From positions 1 through 64,000 of the forward strand of contig JAYFQW010000009.1 of the NCBI GenBank assembly GCA_034926675.1: a stretch of 64,000 nucleotides of DNA, written 5' to 3'. Below the pieces are notes generated by a model. That model was not told where the DNA came from. It searched no databases and was given only the letters and a program-made list of their open reading frames with translations. Made by a program: the position numbers and the translations under genes. Below, one piece after another: positions 61,635 through 64,000 of this stretch. Origin of the DNA: Clostridia bacterium (GTDB lineage: Bacteria; Bacillota; DTU025). Numbering within the stretch: the stretch's first letter is position 1; the number at the start of each line of letters is the position of its first letter.

Positions 61635-62138
61635 TTGGTGAGTGTGCCTGCGGGAAACAGCTGGGGCAAGACTGGCGTCGAGTCCAAATCGCCGGTGTTT
61701 ATCGTTGATGGTTCGTTTGCGACTCGACCAGGCCTCGTGCTAGTCAAACTAGACCCTGAGCTAACCACCAGTTACGTTGTTGCTCTTATGCCCACCTGGA
61801 ACTATGACCCATGGTTCTCACGCAACGTGTGGGTTGGCGCTAGCGGCGCCACGGACAAGGCCGATGGATACGTCAACCTCATCGATTCGCAAGGCGCTGA
61901 GAGGTATGGAACCGATGGTTACCTTCCCATCAAGCCTACGCATGCGCCTGCGTGGATTGGGTTCAAGGTCTACCCCGGCAGAGTGGAGGTCTGCGTGCCA
62001 GGTATGGATGACCCTGCACCCATGAAGGCCGATTGGATTGGCGAAGGGACGCCAATATTCCTGAGTGTGTTCTCGTCGGCTCCCTACGAGTCGGGACCAA
62101 CGGCTGTGGCCATCGATGAGATCCTCGTGGGACGGTAG
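61635..62138 (+). pseudogene. 5'-truncated paralogue of the secreted beta-rich protein
   Basis: About 167 codons, opening near TTG 61635 or GTG 61638. VSVPAGNSWGKTGVESKSPV, NVWVGASGATDKADGYVNL and HAPAWIGFKVYPGRVEVCV align through the whole length with residues about 105-270 of the protein encoded at 48410-49222. Signal peptide and N-domain are absent; an in-frame TAG closes the frame just upstream, 16 bp from the end of the ATPase gene. A cut duplicate, probably not secreted. Confidence 0.72.
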
Positions 62139-62204
62139 GCACGGACTAGGGCCGGCCATTCGCGGCGGCTCGCGTAGCTCCTATCGAATTGGGGGAGAAC
62201 GTGC

Positions 62205-62230
62205 GGGGGGCGAGTTTGACCTGGCCCCCC
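62205..62230 (+). terminator. GC hairpin in the 62139-62457 gap
   Basis: GGGGGGC (62205-62211) and GCCCCCC (62224-62230) pair; no U-run. The rest of this 318-bp gap holds only the promoter of the next operon. Confidence 0.4.
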
Positions 62231-62404
62231 GTTGTCGTGCTTTCTGCCCCGGGCGCCATTCGGGCTTGTCATGGCTTTTCTGATCTCCTCACCACTTCCG
62301 CTCCCGTCATAATCACGTCGCTTCTGCGCTGTGAACCGTCCTCAGGAGAGAATTCGAGTTCAAACACCGCATCAAGTGACGAGAGGACTGGCTGCACGCG
62401 AGCC

Positions 62405-62434
62405 TTGACACCATTTATGGCTAAATAGTAATAT
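62405..62434 (+). promoter_or_regulatory. Promoter of the ArsR-permease operon
   Basis: TTGACA (62405-62410), 18 bp, TAATAT (62429-62434), 23 bp before the ArsR ATG; AAAGGTGATG serves as ribosome site. The AT-rich stretch around the -10 is where an ArsR-type repressor would bind. Confidence 0.7.
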
Positions 62435-62457
62435 AGACATAAAGGTGATGATGAAGC

Positions 62458-62754
62458 ATGCTCGACCCGAAGATCGCGGCACGCGTGACTGTTTTTAAGG
62501 CCCTTGCCCACGAAACACGGGTAAGGATCGTGGAGATGCTAGCTGAGGAAGGCGAGAAGTGCGTGTGTGAGATTGTGGAGCGCTTGGACTTTGATCAATC
62601 AACCATCTCAAGGCATCTCAGCGTCCTGAGGAGTGCTGGAATCGTAGCCTCCAGGAAGGAAGGGCTCAACGTCTGGTACCGCCTCGAGACCCCCTGCGTC
62701 TACCAGTTCATGAGATGCATAGACGGGGTCAGCACGTGCAGCCTGAAGGAGTGA
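62458..62754 (+). CDS. ArsR/SmtB family regulator
   Basis: 98 aa. Winged helix with FKALAHETRVRIVEMLAEEG, the metal-site motif EKCVCEIVERL (ELCVC-type box of arsenic sensors) and recognition helix DQSTISRHLSVLRSAGIV. It probably senses arsenite or another thiophilic metal(loid) and represses the permease gene. Extra Cys near the end (CVYQFMRC, TCSLKE). Confidence 0.93.
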   Translation: MLDPKIAARVTVFKALAHETRVRIVEMLAEEGEKCVCEIVERLDFDQSTISRHLSVLRSAGIVASRKEGLNVWYRLETPCVYQFMRCIDGVSTCSLKE

Positions 62755-62760
62755 ATCTGG

Positions 62761-63930
62761 TTGAAAGAGCTCAAGGCGTTTCTGCTCATTCTTGGAGTGT
62801 TCATTATCGTGTATCTCGCGCCTCTTGGAAACCCTCGTGTTCAGGCCGCTGTGCTTGAGGCCCTGTATATGCTGCAGGAATACGCTCGTCAGCATGTGCT
62901 GTTCTGCCTCGTGCCGGCTTTTTTCATAGCCGGCGCCATGCAGAACTTCATATCCGCCAAGTCAGTCATGCGATACCTCGGCAAGGGAGCAAAGCAGTGG
63001 CTTGCGTACGCCGTGGCATCTGTCTCCGGAGCGATCCTTGCGGTATGCTCCTGCACGGTGCTGCCCCTGTTCATGGGCATATACAAGAAGGGGGCGGGCC
63101 TTGGGCCGGCGACCGCATTTCTATACTCTGGCCCTGCCATAAATGTGCTTGCCATAATCCTCACAGCCAGGGTGCTAGGCTGGCAGATCGGGGTGGCAAG
63201 GGCGGTGGGGGCCATAGTCTTCTCGGTTGTTATCGGCCTGCTGATTGCGGCGATCTTCAGAGGAGAGGAATCCGAGAGGCAGAAGGGTTTCGCTTCCTCT
63301 TCCGTGGAGGCGGGCGGAAGAACACTGGGTCAGACGGTCGTGTACTTCGCTACCCTCGTGGGAATCCTGGTCTTCGCAGCTTGGGGCAGACCCTCGGAAG
63401 AGGTCGGGTTCTTCTACACAGTCTGGCGGATCAAGTGGCGCCTAGCCTTCACTCTACTCGGGTTCCTTGCCTACCAGGCCACAGCCTGGTTCAACCGCGA
63501 TGAACTGGTGACTTGGAAGGACTCCACCTGGAGCTTCGCAAAGCAAGTGCTGCCTCTGCTTTTCGGAGGAGTGCTCCTTGCAGGTCTGCTAACGGGCAGG
63601 CCCGGCATTGATGGAGGCCTGATCCCGTCCGCCTGGGTGGCTAGGGTAGTAGGGGGGAACTCTCTCCTCGCCAACTTCACCGCCTCGGTGGCCGGAGCGT
63701 TCATGTATTTCGCAACCCTCACCGAGATACCGATCATCCAGGGGCTAATAGGATCCGGAATGGGCCAGGGGCCAGCACTTGCACTGCTCCTTGCGGGGCC
63801 AGCCTTGAGCCTTCCCAGCATGCTTGTGATCAACAGCATCCTAGGACCCAAGAAGACTATCACCTACGTTGCGCTCGTAGTGGTCATGGCCACACTTAGC
63901 GGGTGGGTATTCGGAGCAGTAATGGCCTAG
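62761..63930 (+). CDS. Permease of the ArsP/SO_0444 family
   Basis: 389 aa. About ten membrane helices; signature segments AFFIAGAMQNFISAKSVMRY, GAILAVCSCTVLPLFMGIYK (with the CSCTVLP cysteine pair), and GPAINVLAIILTARVLGW. Such permeases export arsenic compounds or other thiol-reactive ions. TTG start with GGAGTGA upstream, 6 bp after the ArsR stop. Confidence 0.9.
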   Translation: MKELKAFLLILGVFIIVYLAPLGNPRVQAAVLEALYMLQEYARQHVLFCLVPAFFIAGAMQNFISAKSVMRYLGKGAKQWLAYAVASVSGAILAVCSCTVLPLFMGIYKKGAGLGPATAFLYSGPAINVLAIILTARVLGWQIGVARAVGAIVFSVVIGLLIAAIFRGEESERQKGFASSSVEAGGRTLGQTVVYFATLVGILVFAAWGRPSEEVGFFYTVWRIKWRLAFTLLGFLAYQATAWFNRDELVTWKDSTWSFAKQVLPLLFGGVLLAGLLTGRPGIDGGLIPSAWVARVVGGNSLLANFTASVAGAFMYFATLTEIPIIQGLIGSGMGQGPALALLLAGPALSLPSMLVINSILGPKKTITYVALVVVMATLSGWVFGAVMA

Positions 63931-63956
63931 ATGGTTCAGTGGAAGGAGGCGCTCAA

Positions 63957-64000
63957 GTGAAGATCGAGATACTCGGAACTGGCTGCGCCAAGTGCAGGAA
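63957..64000 (+). CDS. Thioredoxin-like redox protein (partial, cut by window end)
   Basis: GTG 63957 follows GGAAGGAGG. The visible residues MKIEILGTGCAKCRK include the CxxC of small redox-active disulfide proteins, which commonly follow ArsR and this permease. The rest lies outside the window. Confidence 0.8.
   Translation, partial: MKIEILGTGCAKCR

Overview
The window is a piece of a bacterial chromosome that spans the replication origin of a Gram-positive, probably endospore-forming anaerobe. I place it in Bacillota/Firmicutes (a deep clostridial-type lineage, roughly 55-60% GC). The evidence is the gene order gyrA-gyrB-remB-DUF721-recF-yaaA-dnaN-dnaA // rpmH-rnpA-yidD-yidC-jag-mnmE-mnmG-rsmG-parA-parB, the RemB, DUF4446, DUF951, DUF2232 and YyaC families, perfect parS sites of the Spo0J type, and strong TTGACA/TATAAT promoters with GGAGG ribosome binding sites. 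The species cannot be named from sequence alone.

Layout. Positions 1-210 are the promoter, leader and first bases of a leftward rRNA operon. From 385 to 14080 almost everything is on the minus strand: three type IV pilin-like genes, gyrA, gyrB and the dnaN/dnaA block. OriC is bipartite. A DnaA-trio unwinding element lies between dnaA and dnaN (about 10980-11200), and a dense DnaA-box array lies at 14122-14690. Between that array and dnaA sits an unusual GHKL ATPase/winged-helix gene that overlaps the dnaA start. From 14804 to 39148 genes run rightward: rpmH to parB, then DUF4446, a phosphoribosyltransferase, yyaC, a TPR protein, VanW, two chromate-transporter halves, a starch-synthase-like GT5, MscS, and rpsF-ssb-rpsR / DUF2232-rplI-lonC-dnaB.

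From 41397 the character changes. A tRNA-Lys is followed by terminators, repeats, the 3' remnant of a tyrosine integrase, and a truncated Ig-like surface protein. About 12 kb of accessory DNA follows: large secreted proteins, methyltransferases, a phage-type 5' exonuclease, and several broken genes (a CrtI-like oxidoreductase, an O-methyltransferase, a small membrane protein).

From 53515 onward is a metal and iron-sulfur region: feoB-feoA-DtxR-type regulator with a palindromic operator candidate, small Cys/Gly-rich ORFs, a freshly broken radical-SAM gene, then DUF134-DUF5320-NifX-NifX-two MinD/Mrp ATPases with ferredoxin insertions. A truncated paralogue of a secreted protein follows. The window ends with an ArsR-permease-thioredoxin operon cut by the window edge.

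The best candidates for something undescribed are the ATPase/winged-helix gene welded to dnaA inside oriC, the small Cys-rich peptide ORFs next to the radical-SAM remnant, and the paired secreted proteins of the accessory region. None of these functions is proven by sequence alone.
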